DNA of 64,000 bases from Chryseobacterium oranimense (lineage in GTDB: Bacteria > Bacteroidota > Bacteroidia > Flavobacteriales > Weeksellaceae): NCBI RefSeq assembly GCF_900129755.1, contig NZ_FQWT01000001.1, forward strand, positions 1,240,001-1,304,000, given 5' to 3'. Numbering within the stretch: the first letter of the stretch is position 1; the number at the start of each line of letters is the position of its first letter. The position numbers and the translations under genes are program-made. Positions 36,033 through 43,367 of the stretch are shown here, piece by piece. Below the pieces are notes generated by a model, which searched no databases, was not told where the DNA came from, and saw only the letters and a program-made list of their open reading frames with translations.

Positions 36033-36410
36033 ATGAGAAAACATTTTGTACTGGCAGCTTTTGCCTTATTAATCTTAACCTCATGCAGTAATGAAGGTTC
36101 TGCCGTCAATACAGTGGAAACTATGAAAACTCCGCAGATGGAAAACTTCGACAAAGCTTTTAAAAGTCTTGGTGATCCGCAGAACAGGCCTACTGAAGAA
36201 GAAAGAAAGAGAAACACTTCTGAACTGAGCGACAGAAGAAAAGCACTTCTGGTTCCGGCATCTAAAGAATTAATCCTATCCACAGGGGTTACAGAAGCCG
36301 AACTGACAAGAAAAACAGGCGGCGACATGAGCCAGATTATTGTCTGGGCTACGCAGATCTACATGCAGAAAAGCGATGAGATCAGAAAAAATATTAAATC
36401 CGATAAATAA
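36033..36410 (+). CDS. Array family A lipoprotein, copy 3
   Basis: This 125-residue copy has a different n-region (MRKHFVLAAF) and lipobox LILTSC (Cys18), followed by SNEGSAVNTVET. Its mature core is the same as in copies 2 and 6. The partner downstream is a C-type protein (25 bp gap), not a B, showing that the same A sequence is paired with either family. Confidence 0.78.
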   Translation: MRKHFVLAAFALLILTSCSNEGSAVNTVETMKTPQMENFDKAFKSLGDPQNRPTEEERKRNTSELSDRRKALLVPASKELILSTGVTEAELTRKTGGDMSQIIVWATQIYMQKSDEIRKNIKSDK

Positions 36411-36435
36411 ACACTAACCATTCAATTATTAAAGT

Positions 36436-36981
36436 ATGAAAAAATTAACTGTTATTCTAGGGATACTGGCAGGAATAGGCATTTCCGCACAATCTTCCTT
36501 AATGGTGATCAATAATTACAGCGCTTATGATGCTGAAGGCAGGTTTATGACAGTTGGCTCGGCCGGCATGGGATCTTCTCAACCCTATATGTATGCCCTT
36601 CCAAATCCTCCTTACTCGGTATATACCATTCCCGCAGGAGGTTACACTAAATATGACAAGTTTGATAATACAGGCAGCCCAAATCCTATCCCCATTCCCG
36701 GATGGAACTATATTGATCCTTTAAACAGTGCCAACACCGGAAATTACCCGTACAATCATCCTATCATCACGGCGGTTACCCCTATCGATGAATGGATGGG
36801 CTTCGCATTCAGGCTCACAGATCCTACAGGGTATACGTATGATACTTTTGAGGTAGGGGACCCGATTCTTTCCAACGGTTTCTTAAGCTCGAGCCAGACA
36901 GGCCCCAACACCACTGTATCCGCAGACTGGTTTACGATCACAACACCGGGCGGACTGGTTACTTATTTCCAAATCTATTAA
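36436..36981 (+). CDS. Array family C secreted protein, copy 2
   Basis: This 181-residue copy has a signal peptide ending GISAQ. The start is MVINNYSAYDAEGRFMTVG, then QPYMYALPNPPYSVYTIPAG, YPYNHPIITAV, WMGFAFRLTDPTG and ADWFTITTPGG...TYFQIY. It has no cysteine. It is the only C copy directly following an A gene without a B in between. A 53-bp gap with no hairpin separates it from A copy 4. Confidence 0.72.
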   Translation: MKKLTVILGILAGIGISAQSSLMVINNYSAYDAEGRFMTVGSAGMGSSQPYMYALPNPPYSVYTIPAGGYTKYDKFDNTGSPNPIPIPGWNYIDPLNSANTGNYPYNHPIITAVTPIDEWMGFAFRLTDPTGYTYDTFEVGDPILSNGFLSSSQTGPNTTVSADWFTITTPGGLVTYFQIY

Positions 36982-37034
36982 TTCCCATACTAACCTAGAA
37001 GTTTAAAGTAATTAAAAACGAATATTAAGTACTT

Positions 37035-37406
37035 ATGAAAAAACTATTCCTATCATCAGCATTTGCCGTATTAACTCTGGCATCATGCAGTAATGAAAGC
37101 AATGCCGTCAATACGGTAGAAACCATGAAAACCCCGCAGATGGAAAACTTCGACAAAGCTTTTAAAAGTCTTGGTGATCCGCAGAACAGACCTACAGAAG
37201 AGGAAAGAAAAAGAAATACGTCCGAACTGAGCGACAGAAGAAAAGCTCTTCTTGTTCCGGCATCCAAAGAATTAATCTTATCCACAGGGGTTACAGAAGC
37301 CGAACTTACCAGAAAAACAGGCGGAGACATGAGCCAGATCATTGTCTGGGCTACCCAGATTTATATGCAGAAGAGCGACGAGATCCGTAAAAATATCAAA
37401 TCTTAA
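37035..37406 (+). CDS. Array family A lipoprotein, copy 4
   Basis: This 123-residue copy has lipobox TLASC (Cys18) followed by SNESNAVNTVET. It ends two residues early (NIKS instead of NIKSDK), otherwise its core protein is identical to copies 2, 3 and 6 despite many silent codon differences. It opens the largest module: three B genes follow without another A. Confidence 0.78.
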   Translation: MKKLFLSSAFAVLTLASCSNESNAVNTVETMKTPQMENFDKAFKSLGDPQNRPTEEERKRNTSELSDRRKALLVPASKELILSTGVTEAELTRKTGGDMSQIIVWATQIYMQKSDEIRKNIKS

Positions 37407-37417
37407 AAATAATTATC

Positions 37418-37984
37418 ATGAAAAAAGTATTAACATTACTGGGATTAGCCATTTTTTCTTTCGGTTTCTCACAAGGAGGAACGCTTATTGTGAACAACTA
37501 TTCTGCATATGACTTCAAAGGATTTATAATCGCTAACAATTTTGCCGGAGGGTGTTATCCTTACATTAACTCCAACAATCCGGATATGGTAACAGTTCCT
37601 GCCAATTCTCATATTGGTAACGGTAACGCATTGATATATCCCAATTACAGGGATCAGTACACTTCTTCTTTATACCCGATGACTGAATGGCACGTCAGTA
37701 CATCATCTTCACCCGGTATAGTAAGATTATGGAACCATCCCGCCATAATGCCCGGCGGGGTTATTTCAAACAATACCAAATGGGCCACTACCAAATTCGT
37801 AATGTACTATCCGGGAACAACTACCCTTGCTCCGGATAATTTTAACGGTGCCATCACCCTTGCCGGCAACTCAAGCTGCTACACCGCCTCTGACAATATG
37901 ACGACCTCAACAGGAAACAATAGTGCAGAAATATTCACCCTGACAACTGGCGGAACTAATTATACCTATATCCAACTCTACTAA
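37418..37984 (+). CDS. Array family B secreted protein, copy 3 (longest)
   Basis: This 188-residue copy has a signal peptide ending GFSQ. Conserved features are IVNNYSAYDFKGFIIANNFAGG, Cys46, the PANSHIGNGNAL loop (61-72), YRDQYTSSLYP (77-87), WNHPAIMPGGVISNNTKW, Cys154 (SSCYTA), and NNSAEIFTLTTG...TYIQLY. The PANSHxGNG loop is shared with copies 4, 5 and 7 and replaced in 1 and 2, suggesting two subtypes. It is 11 bp after A copy 4. Confidence 0.75.
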   Translation: MKKVLTLLGLAIFSFGFSQGGTLIVNNYSAYDFKGFIIANNFAGGCYPYINSNNPDMVTVPANSHIGNGNALIYPNYRDQYTSSLYPMTEWHVSTSSSPGIVRLWNHPAIMPGGVISNNTKWATTKFVMYYPGTTTLAPDNFNGAITLAGNSSCYTASDNMTTSTGNNSAEIFTLTTGGTNYTYIQLY

Positions 37985-37996
37985 GATAATTTAATT

Positions 37997-38539
37997 ATGA
38001 AAAAGATCTTAATGATACTGGGAACTGCAGTGGCTTCTTTTGCTTATTCACAGGGAACAATTATTGTGAACAACTATTCGAAATTTGATTTTTACGGATT
38101 TTTAATGGCTACCAATTCCACCTCCGGTTGTTATCCCCGTGTAGGAAATGACGGTGTAATTGTGGTTCCTGCTGAATCTCATATGGGAAACGGGCTTGAG
38201 CTTGTGTACAAGGATTATATGGGGCAATTCTCTTCTTCCCTGTATCCTACAGCTAACTGGGTAGTGACATTAAATCCTACTTCATCTTCAATCATGGCGT
38301 GGAATAATGTGAATCTTTCACCGGGCGGAACCATTGCAACCACCACAAAATGGTATGCCACGAAGTTTGATATGATGGACGCAGGAACAACAAATTCAAG
38401 CACAGAAAATTTTCGGGCCAATATGAATATTGCCAACGCTTGCGGTACCGGTATCAATAACTATTTCGTTACCTCTTCAGGAAACAACAGTGCGGAAATG
38501 TTTACCATCTCCGGTATTACATACCTGCAGCTTTATTAA
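37997..38539 (+). CDS. Array family B secreted protein, copy 4
   Basis: This 180-residue copy has a signal peptide ending FAYSQ. Features are IIVNNYSKFDFYGFLMATN, Cys45 (SGCYPRV), SHMGNGLELVY, then YMGQFSSSLYP where others have YRDQ, and WNNVNLSPGGTIATTTKW in place of the common WNHP..MPGG motif. Cys149 (NACGTG) and a NNSAEMFTISG...TYLQLY end complete it. It is 12 bp after copy 3 and has no A gene of its own. Confidence 0.74.
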   Translation: MKKILMILGTAVASFAYSQGTIIVNNYSKFDFYGFLMATNSTSGCYPRVGNDGVIVVPAESHMGNGLELVYKDYMGQFSSSLYPTANWVVTLNPTSSSIMAWNNVNLSPGGTIATTTKWYATKFDMMDAGTTNSSTENFRANMNIANACGTGINNYFVTSSGNNSAEMFTISGITYLQLY

Positions 38540-38565
38540 TCTTAAATCATTTTAATACTACAAGC

Positions 38566-39123
38566 ATGAAAAAAATAGTAACCATCCTTTCACTCGCTTT
38601 GTTTTCATCAGCATTCTCCCAGAGCAGTATTATGATTGTTAATAATTATTCTACTACTTACGATTTTCAGGGAAATATCAGTGCTCACAACTTTGCAGGA
38701 GGATGCTATCCGTATGTAACCTCCAGCACCCCTGCGGCAATTACTGTTCCTGCAAACTCACATACAGGTAACGGTCAGGAACTTGCCTATAAAAATTTCA
38801 GAGACCAGTTTACCGGCTCATTGTATCCAACTACCAACTGGACAGTACAATTAAGCCCTACTACATCTCAGGTACGTGCCTGGAACCATGTAAGTATAGC
38901 ACCGGGAGGAGTTATTGCCTCAAATGTGAAATGGGCTTCTTCGCAGTTTCAGATGTATTTCGCAGGAACTTCCACACCGGAACCGTCTTTCAGCGGGCTG
39001 ATCGGAGAATCTCCCGATCTTTGCACAGGAGCTACCGGATATATTTCAACGCCTTACGGAGATGCGGAATGGTTCAATATTACTACAGGAAATGTAGATT
39101 ATTCTTATTTGCAAATTTATTAA
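38566..39123 (+). CDS. Array family B secreted protein, copy 5
   Basis: This 185-residue copy has a signal peptide ending SAFSQ. Features are MIVNNYSTTYDFQGNISA, Cys47 (GGCYPYV), PANSHTGNGQELAY, FRDQFTGSLYP (78-88), WNHVSIAPGGVIASNVKW, FQMYFAGT, Cys153 (DLCTGA) and AEWFNITTG...SYLQIY. Its first half is closest to copy 1 by eye. It is the last of three consecutive B genes, followed after 32 bp by A copy 5. Confidence 0.75.
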   Translation: MKKIVTILSLALFSSAFSQSSIMIVNNYSTTYDFQGNISAHNFAGGCYPYVTSSTPAAITVPANSHTGNGQELAYKNFRDQFTGSLYPTTNWTVQLSPTTSQVRAWNHVSIAPGGVIASNVKWASSQFQMYFAGTSTPEPSFSGLIGESPDLCTGATGYISTPYGDAEWFNITTGNVDYSYLQIY

Positions 39124-39155
39124 TCAAAAAAATCAAATCTAAATTCTAATTAATT

Positions 39156-39533
39156 ATGAAAAAACTTTTTTTATCGGCTGCTTTTGCTGCCCTAACCCTG
39201 GTTTCATGTAACAATGAAGGAAGCGCTGTCAATACGGTAGAAACTATGAAAACTCCTCAGATGGAAAACTTCGACAAAGCTTTCAAAAGCCTGGGAGATC
39301 CGCAGAACAGACCTACTGAAGAGGAAAGAAAAAGAAACACTTCCGAACTGAGCGACAGAAGAAAGGCACTTCTTGTTCCGGCTTCAAAAGAACTAATCTT
39401 ATCCACAGGGGTTACAGAAGCCGAATTAACGAGAAAAACAGGCGGTGACATGAGCCAGATTATTGTATGGGCTACCCAGATCTATATACAGAAAAGTGAC
39501 GAAATCCGTAAGAACATCAAATCTGATAAATAG
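39156..39533 (+). CDS. Array family A lipoprotein, copy 5
   Basis: This 125-residue copy has lipobox TLVSC (Cys18) followed by NNEGSAVNTVET. It differs from copy 6 by one residue (Ile for Met in QIYIQKSDE). Its first 77 bp plus a 17-bp leader (39139-39232) are identical in DNA to copy 6, while the remainder differs silently. B copy 6 begins 3 bp after its stop. Confidence 0.78.
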   Translation: MKKLFLSAAFAALTLVSCNNEGSAVNTVETMKTPQMENFDKAFKSLGDPQNRPTEEERKRNTSELSDRRKALLVPASKELILSTGVTEAELTRKTGGDMSQIIVWATQIYIQKSDEIRKNIKSDK

Positions 39534-39536
39534 GTT

Positions 39537-40088
39537 ATGAAAAAAATCCTGTCAATATTAAGTATTGCAGCCTCCATAGCTGCCTATGCACAAGGAACCC
39601 TTATTATCAACAATTATACGATTTATGATTACAGAGGAGATGTAATCGCACACAACTTGTTTGCCCCATGCTATCCGAGAGTGGTCAACAATACTCCTAT
39701 CATAGTGCCCGCCAATTCCAATACCGGAACCGGAACCCAGCTCCAGTATGATAACTTCAGAGATCAGTATACTTCTTCTTTGTATCCGATGGCTGCATGG
39801 AGTGTAGCAACCTCTCCCAATTCCACAACTATAAGACCGTGGGACCACCCGGCTTTAGTTCCCGGAGGTACGTTTTCAAACAATACGAGATGGGGCATGT
39901 CTAAATTCGGGATGGTATATGCGGGAACCAATAATAATGTTGTTGGTTTTAATGCCGATATAGCTATAGCCGGAAATCCATGTTATACTTATCCTGATTT
40001 TTTTACGACTCCAAGCGGAGCTAACAGCGCGGAAATGTTTACCATTACCAGCGGGAGCAATGTAACCACATATCTCCAGCTTTATTAA
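39537..40088 (+). CDS. Array family B secreted protein, copy 6
   Basis: This 183-residue copy has a signal peptide ending AAYAQ. Features are LIINNYTIYDYRGDVIAHN, Cys45 (APCYPRV), PANSNTGTGTQLQY, FRDQYTSSLYP (74-84), WDHPALVPGGTFSNNTRW (His-Pro kept, Asp for Asn), Cys149 (NPCYTY), and NSAEMFTITSG...TYLQLY. It lies inside the unit bounded by the near-identical A copies 5 and 6. Confidence 0.75.
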   Translation: MKKILSILSIAASIAAYAQGTLIINNYTIYDYRGDVIAHNLFAPCYPRVVNNTPIIVPANSNTGTGTQLQYDNFRDQYTSSLYPMAAWSVATSPNSTTIRPWDHPALVPGGTFSNNTRWGMSKFGMVYAGTNNNVVGFNADIAIAGNPCYTYPDFFTTPSGANSAEMFTITSGSNVTTYLQLY

Positions 40089-40118
40089 TCAAAAATTCAA
40101 CCTAAATTCTAATTAATT

Positions 40119-40496
40119 ATGAAAAAACTTTTTTTATCGGCTGCTTTTGCTGCCCTAACCCTGGTTTCATGTAACAATGAAGGAAGCGCTGTCAACACAG
40201 TGGAAACTATGAAGACTCCACAGATGGAAAACTTCGACAAAGCTTTCAAAAGCCTGGGAGATCCACAGAACAGACCTACCGAAGAGGAAAGAAAAAGAAA
40301 CACTTCCGAACTGAGCGACAGAAGAAAAGCTCTGCTTGTTCCGGCATCCAAAGAACTAATCTTATCTACAGGAGTTACAGAAGCCGAATTAACGAGAAAA
40401 ACCGGTGGTGACATGAGTCAGATTATTGTATGGGCTACCCAGATCTATATGCAGAAAAGTGACGAGATCCGTAAGAACATCAAATCTGATAAATAA
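40119..40496 (+). CDS. Array family A lipoprotein, copy 6
   Basis: This 125-residue copy is almost the same protein as copy 5 and shares its 5' leader. Its stop codon TAA overlaps the start of B copy 7 by one base (TAATG), the tightest coupling in the array and evidence that A and its partner are made together. Confidence 0.78.
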   Translation: MKKLFLSAAFAALTLVSCNNEGSAVNTVETMKTPQMENFDKAFKSLGDPQNRPTEEERKRNTSELSDRRKALLVPASKELILSTGVTEAELTRKTGGDMSQIIVWATQIYMQKSDEIRKNIKSDK

Positions 40497-41050
40497 TGAA
40501 AAAGCTATTAACCATATTGGGAATCGCTGCAACGTCACTTGCTTATTCCCAAGGAATGTTCATGCTTAACAATTATTCCCCCCATGATTATCACGGAAAT
40601 CTCATGGCCATGAATCTTAGCGGCTGTGTTCCGGCTGTCATCAACAATGACCCTGCTACGATTATCGTTCCTGCCAATTCACACATGGGAAACAGTCTTG
40701 CATGGAAGATCGATAATTACAGAGACCAGTTCGCCAGTTCCTTATATCCCATTAATAACTGGCTTGTAACCCTTAGCTCATCCTCTTCAACCGTGAGATC
40801 ATGGAATCATGCCAGCCTTATGCCGGGCAGTGTGATCGCCAATAATACCAAGTGGGTAACCTCTAAGTTTTCCATGTATTATGCAGGAACCAGTAATAAA
40901 GTGGTAGGCTTCAATACAAATCTGGGAGATGCTACCCCTAATACATGTATCTCCAGTGTGGATTATTTTTCCACTCCGGACGGCTCTGCAGAATGGTTTA
41001 CCATTACAACAGGTACTACAACAACAACTTATCTACAAATCTATCCATGA
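40496..41050 (+). CDS. Array family B secreted protein, copy 7
   Basis: This 184-residue copy has a signal peptide ending LAYSQ. Features are MLNNYSPHDYHGNLMAMN, Cys44 (SGCVPAV; Val replaces the usual Tyr), PANSHMGNSLAW, YRDQFASSLYP (75-85), WNHASLMPGSVIANNTKW, FSMYYAGT, Cys151 (NTCISS), and AEWFTITTG...TYLQIYP. It overlaps A copy 6 by 1 bp and C copy 3 by 4 bp, giving a fully coupled A-B-C module. Confidence 0.75.
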   Translation: MKKLLTILGIAATSLAYSQGMFMLNNYSPHDYHGNLMAMNLSGCVPAVINNDPATIIVPANSHMGNSLAWKIDNYRDQFASSLYPINNWLVTLSSSSSTVRSWNHASLMPGSVIANNTKWVTSKFSMYYAGTSNKVVGFNTNLGDATPNTCISSVDYFSTPDGSAEWFTITTGTTTTTYLQIYP

Positions 41051-41604
41051 AAAAAACAGCAGCTTTATTATTGGGCTTAGCAGGAATACTTTCCTCAGCC
41101 CAAACCTCTTCTTTTGTATTTAATAACTACAATACCTATGATGCAGTAGGAAGACTGATGACCTGCAGCCCGACTCCCGGACTGATCAAATATATGTATG
41201 CTTCTCCAAACGGTAATTTTGGTTCGTATACAATGCCGGCAGGAATTTCTTCATCTTATGCATCCTTCGGGACTACCGGCCTGGCGCCATTCCCTATGAA
41301 CATGATGCAATGGAATGTGACTGATCCTTCCAATACAAACAACAACGCATCATATCCTTACAATCATAATTTTATAACCTCTACAATGTCAGCTATTAAC
41401 GAATGGGCATCATTTCATTTTACGTTGCGTGACAGCTCCGGAAATGCCATTGATTCTTATCTCGTGGGAGATCCTGCCATTACCATTAATGCAGGTGTAA
41501 CTGCAAACGCGTATCAGATAGGTGCCAACAGCGGAATAGAATCAGAATGGTTCACCATTACTACGTCTAACGGCAAGGTAACCTATTTCAATATTTATCC
41601 ATAG
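41047..41604 (+). CDS. Array family C secreted protein, copy 3
   Basis: This 185-residue protein starts at the ATG at 41047, overlapping the stop of B copy 7 (ATGA); the longer frame from 40945 is rejected for lack of a signal peptide at its start. The signal peptide ends LSSAQ. Features are FVFNNYNTYDAVGRLMTCSP, KYMYASPNGNFGSYTMPAG, YPYNHNFITS, WASFHFTLRDSSG and SEWFTITTSNG...TYFNIYP. It holds one unpaired cysteine (MTCSP), unlike the other C copies. A strong terminator closes the array. Confidence 0.73.
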   Translation: MKKTAALLLGLAGILSSAQTSSFVFNNYNTYDAVGRLMTCSPTPGLIKYMYASPNGNFGSYTMPAGISSSYASFGTTGLAPFPMNMMQWNVTDPSNTNNNASYPYNHNFITSTMSAINEWASFHFTLRDSSGNAIDSYLVGDPAITINAGVTANAYQIGANSGIESEWFTITTSNGKVTYFNIYP

Positions 41605-41606
41605 AA

Positions 41607-41634
41607 AAAAGCGGAGATTAGTCTCCGCTTTTTT
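41607..41634 (+). terminator. Terminator of the tandem array
   Basis: The arms AAAAGCGGAGA / TCTCCGCTTTT with a 4-nt loop are followed by TTATTTT, directly after the last C gene. Confidence 0.85.
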
Positions 41635-41666
41635 ATTTTAAACAGTTGCTATTTGAATAAAAATCA

Positions 41667-41986
41667 CGAGAAAATCTGTAAGCCGGATTTTGTTCTTCCG
41701 AAGAAGCGCCTGTTATTTATCTGCGTCTTACATTGCTGCAAGACTTGAGCTGATTACCCCTCGGCTTTCAGGACGAGCCGCCCCTATTTTCATTACTGAA
41801 AAGAACCGATATACTTATCATTGCACCGCAAAGAGTTTACCTGGTTTCACTACAGCCGAACTGTACCTGCTTTCTGTTGCACTTGTCCTACCCTCACGGG
41901 TGACGGATGTTATCCGCTTTGCTGCTCTGTGGTGTCCGGACTTTCCTACCCCTGCCGAAACAGGAATCAACAAGCCGATTTTCTCG
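41667..41986 (-). ncRNA. rnpB: RNase P RNA (class A)
   Basis: The reverse strand contains the highly conserved core GTAGGAAAGTCCGGACACC near the 5' end, the CACCCGTGAGGGTAGGACAAGTGCAACAGAAAG-type P10-P12 region (read in parts), and a 3' end with AATCCGGCTTACAGA. The P1 helix is visible as a perfect 10-bp pairing between CGAGAAAATC at 41977-41986 and its complement at 41667-41676, which sets the ends at about 320 nt. RNase P RNA cleaves the 5' leader of pre-tRNAs. Open frames drawn across this locus on both strands are spurious. Confidence 0.95.
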
Positions 41987-41992
41987 CGGCTG

Positions 41993-42026
41993 CAAAGATA
42001 CGTAAATTTTGGGCAGGAAATGCAAA
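41993..42026 (-). promoter_or_regulatory. rnpB promoter
   Basis: On the reverse strand TTTG at 42023-42026 and TATCTTTG at 41993-42000 are 22 bp apart. The -7 element ends 7 bp from the expected 5' end of rnpB, in line with the Bacteroidota consensus. Confidence 0.65.
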
Positions 42027-42150
42027 GAGCGAAATAGCAAAAGGCTAAGCATACGCAATAAGGAAATAAGATAATTTGCAATTTTGTCTTTTTGCTATAT
42101 ATTTTTCACCAATTACCGCATTATTGTTATCTTCGTGCCATTATATAACT

Positions 42151-42642
42151 ATGACTTCCAGAGAAAAAGAATTTGCGCAGCTTATTAAGGATAATCAGGG
42201 CCTGATTATTAAAGTTTCGCGCCTTTATACCAATTCTCTTGAAGACGAAGAGGATCTTTTCCAGGAGATTGTACTTCAGCTTTGGAGAAGCTACGATTCT
42301 TTTAAAGGAAACTCTAAAATTTCTACGTGGATGTACCGCGTAGCCCTTAATACAGCCATTACTCTTTTCAGAAAAAAAAGCAAAAGCCTTCCTACGAACG
42401 AACTGGATATCAACCATAAGGATTTTGTAGAGGATGATGATGAAAAGCAGCAGCAGATCTCACTTCTGTATACTGTAATCAAAACCCTGCCCAATATAGA
42501 AAGAGCTATTGTGATGATGTATCTTGATGACCTGCCTTATAAGGATATTGCTGAAAACCTCGGGATCACCGAAGTTAATGCACGTGTGAAAATGAACAGA
42601 TTAAAGAAAACCCTTAAAGAACAGATGCAAAAATATGCCTGA
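42151..42642 (+). CDS. ECF-type RNA polymerase sigma factor
   Basis: This 163-residue protein starts at the ATG at 42151; an upstream in-frame ATG adds an unlikely hydrophobic stretch. Region 2 contains DEEDLFQEIVLQLWRSYDSFKGNSKISTWMYRVALNTA in parts, and region 4 contains the helix-turn-helix LPYKDIAENLGITEVNARVKMNR. It directs core polymerase to a small set of promoters. The next gene overlaps it by 8 bp and encodes a membrane protein that may act as its anti-sigma factor. Confidence 0.88.
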   Translation: MTSREKEFAQLIKDNQGLIIKVSRLYTNSLEDEEDLFQEIVLQLWRSYDSFKGNSKISTWMYRVALNTAITLFRKKSKSLPTNELDINHKDFVEDDDEKQQQISLLYTVIKTLPNIERAIVMMYLDDLPYKDIAENLGITEVNARVKMNRLKKTLKEQMQKYA

Positions 42643-43309
42643 TTTTGATTTAGACAGCTTTAAGAAAACATGGCAGGAACAGCCTGTTCAACCCAAATAC
42701 GACAGCAATGAAATCCTTCAGATGCTGAACAGAAAATCACGCAATTATGTGAAGTATATTTTCTGGATCAGCGTAGCGGAATTTTTATTCTTTTCCGTTT
42801 TGGGACTATTCTATTTCTTTCAGGATGAGGAATCGGACAGTTTCCGTAAAATATTGGAAAAACTAGGTGCACAGAAAGCTCCTGAAATAGAAAATAATTT
42901 TGATCATGCGTATTTAGCTATAAAAATCTTAAGCCTCTTAGTTACTGCTTATTTTGTCTTTAAGTTTTACCAAAATTACCGCAAAATAAAAATTGAAGAA
43001 AACCTTAAAGGCCTTATTATACGAATCATCAAATTCAAGAAAACAGTCAACGCTTTTATCCTGATCAGCATTGCTCTTCTGGTTGCTTTTACCTTTGTAT
43101 TTACAGCCTTTATTTTCTATGTCCTGAATTCCCAGAATGTAAGGCCCGACAATTCCAACCTGATTATCGTTATTGTCGGCATCATTGTAAGTACAGTTCT
43201 GTGCGTACTTTTGATCTGGCTTTACTACAGGCTTGTATATGGAATCATCATCCGAAAGCTGGACAGAAATTTACAACAGCTCAGAGAAATCGATTCTCAG
43301 GAAAATTAG
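42635..43309 (+). CDS. Membrane protein coupled to the ECF sigma factor (possible anti-sigma factor)
   Basis: This 224-residue protein has a cytosolic N-terminus of about 40 residues (FDLDSFKKTWQEQ), then about four membrane helices (roughly 42-64, 88-109, 136-160, 174-198) and a charged C-terminal tail. It starts inside the sigma gene (8-bp overlap). No zinc-binding HxxxCxxC motif of ZAS anti-sigma factors is present. The anti-sigma role is inferred from coupling alone. Confidence 0.6.
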   Translation: MPDFDLDSFKKTWQEQPVQPKYDSNEILQMLNRKSRNYVKYIFWISVAEFLFFSVLGLFYFFQDEESDSFRKILEKLGAQKAPEIENNFDHAYLAIKILSLLVTAYFVFKFYQNYRKIKIEENLKGLIIRIIKFKKTVNAFILISIALLVAFTFVFTAFIFYVLNSQNVRPDNSNLIIVIVGIIVSTVLCVLLIWLYYRLVYGIIIRKLDRNLQQLREIDSQEN

Positions 43310-43367
43310 TACAAACAGGCATCAGTTCAAGATTTTTCATTAATTTTATTCTACCAAATCTTAAACT

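Larger units (their letters stand above)
33522..41604 (+). other. Sixteen-gene tandem array of lipoprotein (A) and secreted (B, C) families
   Basis: Six family-A lipoproteins, seven family-B and three family-C secreted proteins follow each other on one strand in the order A-B-C, A-B, A-C, A-B-B-B, A-B, A-B-C. Gaps inside modules are mostly -4 to +27 bp, while the gap at a new A gene is 26-53 bp except for one of 130 bp that contains a terminator. B and C share an N-terminal NNYSxYD-type start and a C-terminal EWFTITT...TYLQIY-type end, so they are distant relatives. No other gene type, transposase or tRNA is inside. The array lies between ppk2 and rnpB. Confidence 0.85.

Noticed and set aside
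35032..40414. Reverse-strand open frames repeated under each A gene
   Set aside because: They mirror the conserved A coding sequence in antisense, have no start-site or signal features of their own, and vary in length with each copy.
33522..41604. Reading the periodic array as a CRISPR or simple tandem DNA repeat
   Set aside because: The period is made of whole genes with divergent partners, not short identical repeats with spacers.
41690..42081. Several small open frames on both strands
   Set aside because: They lie across rnpB, whose conserved core and P1 pairing explain the sequence.
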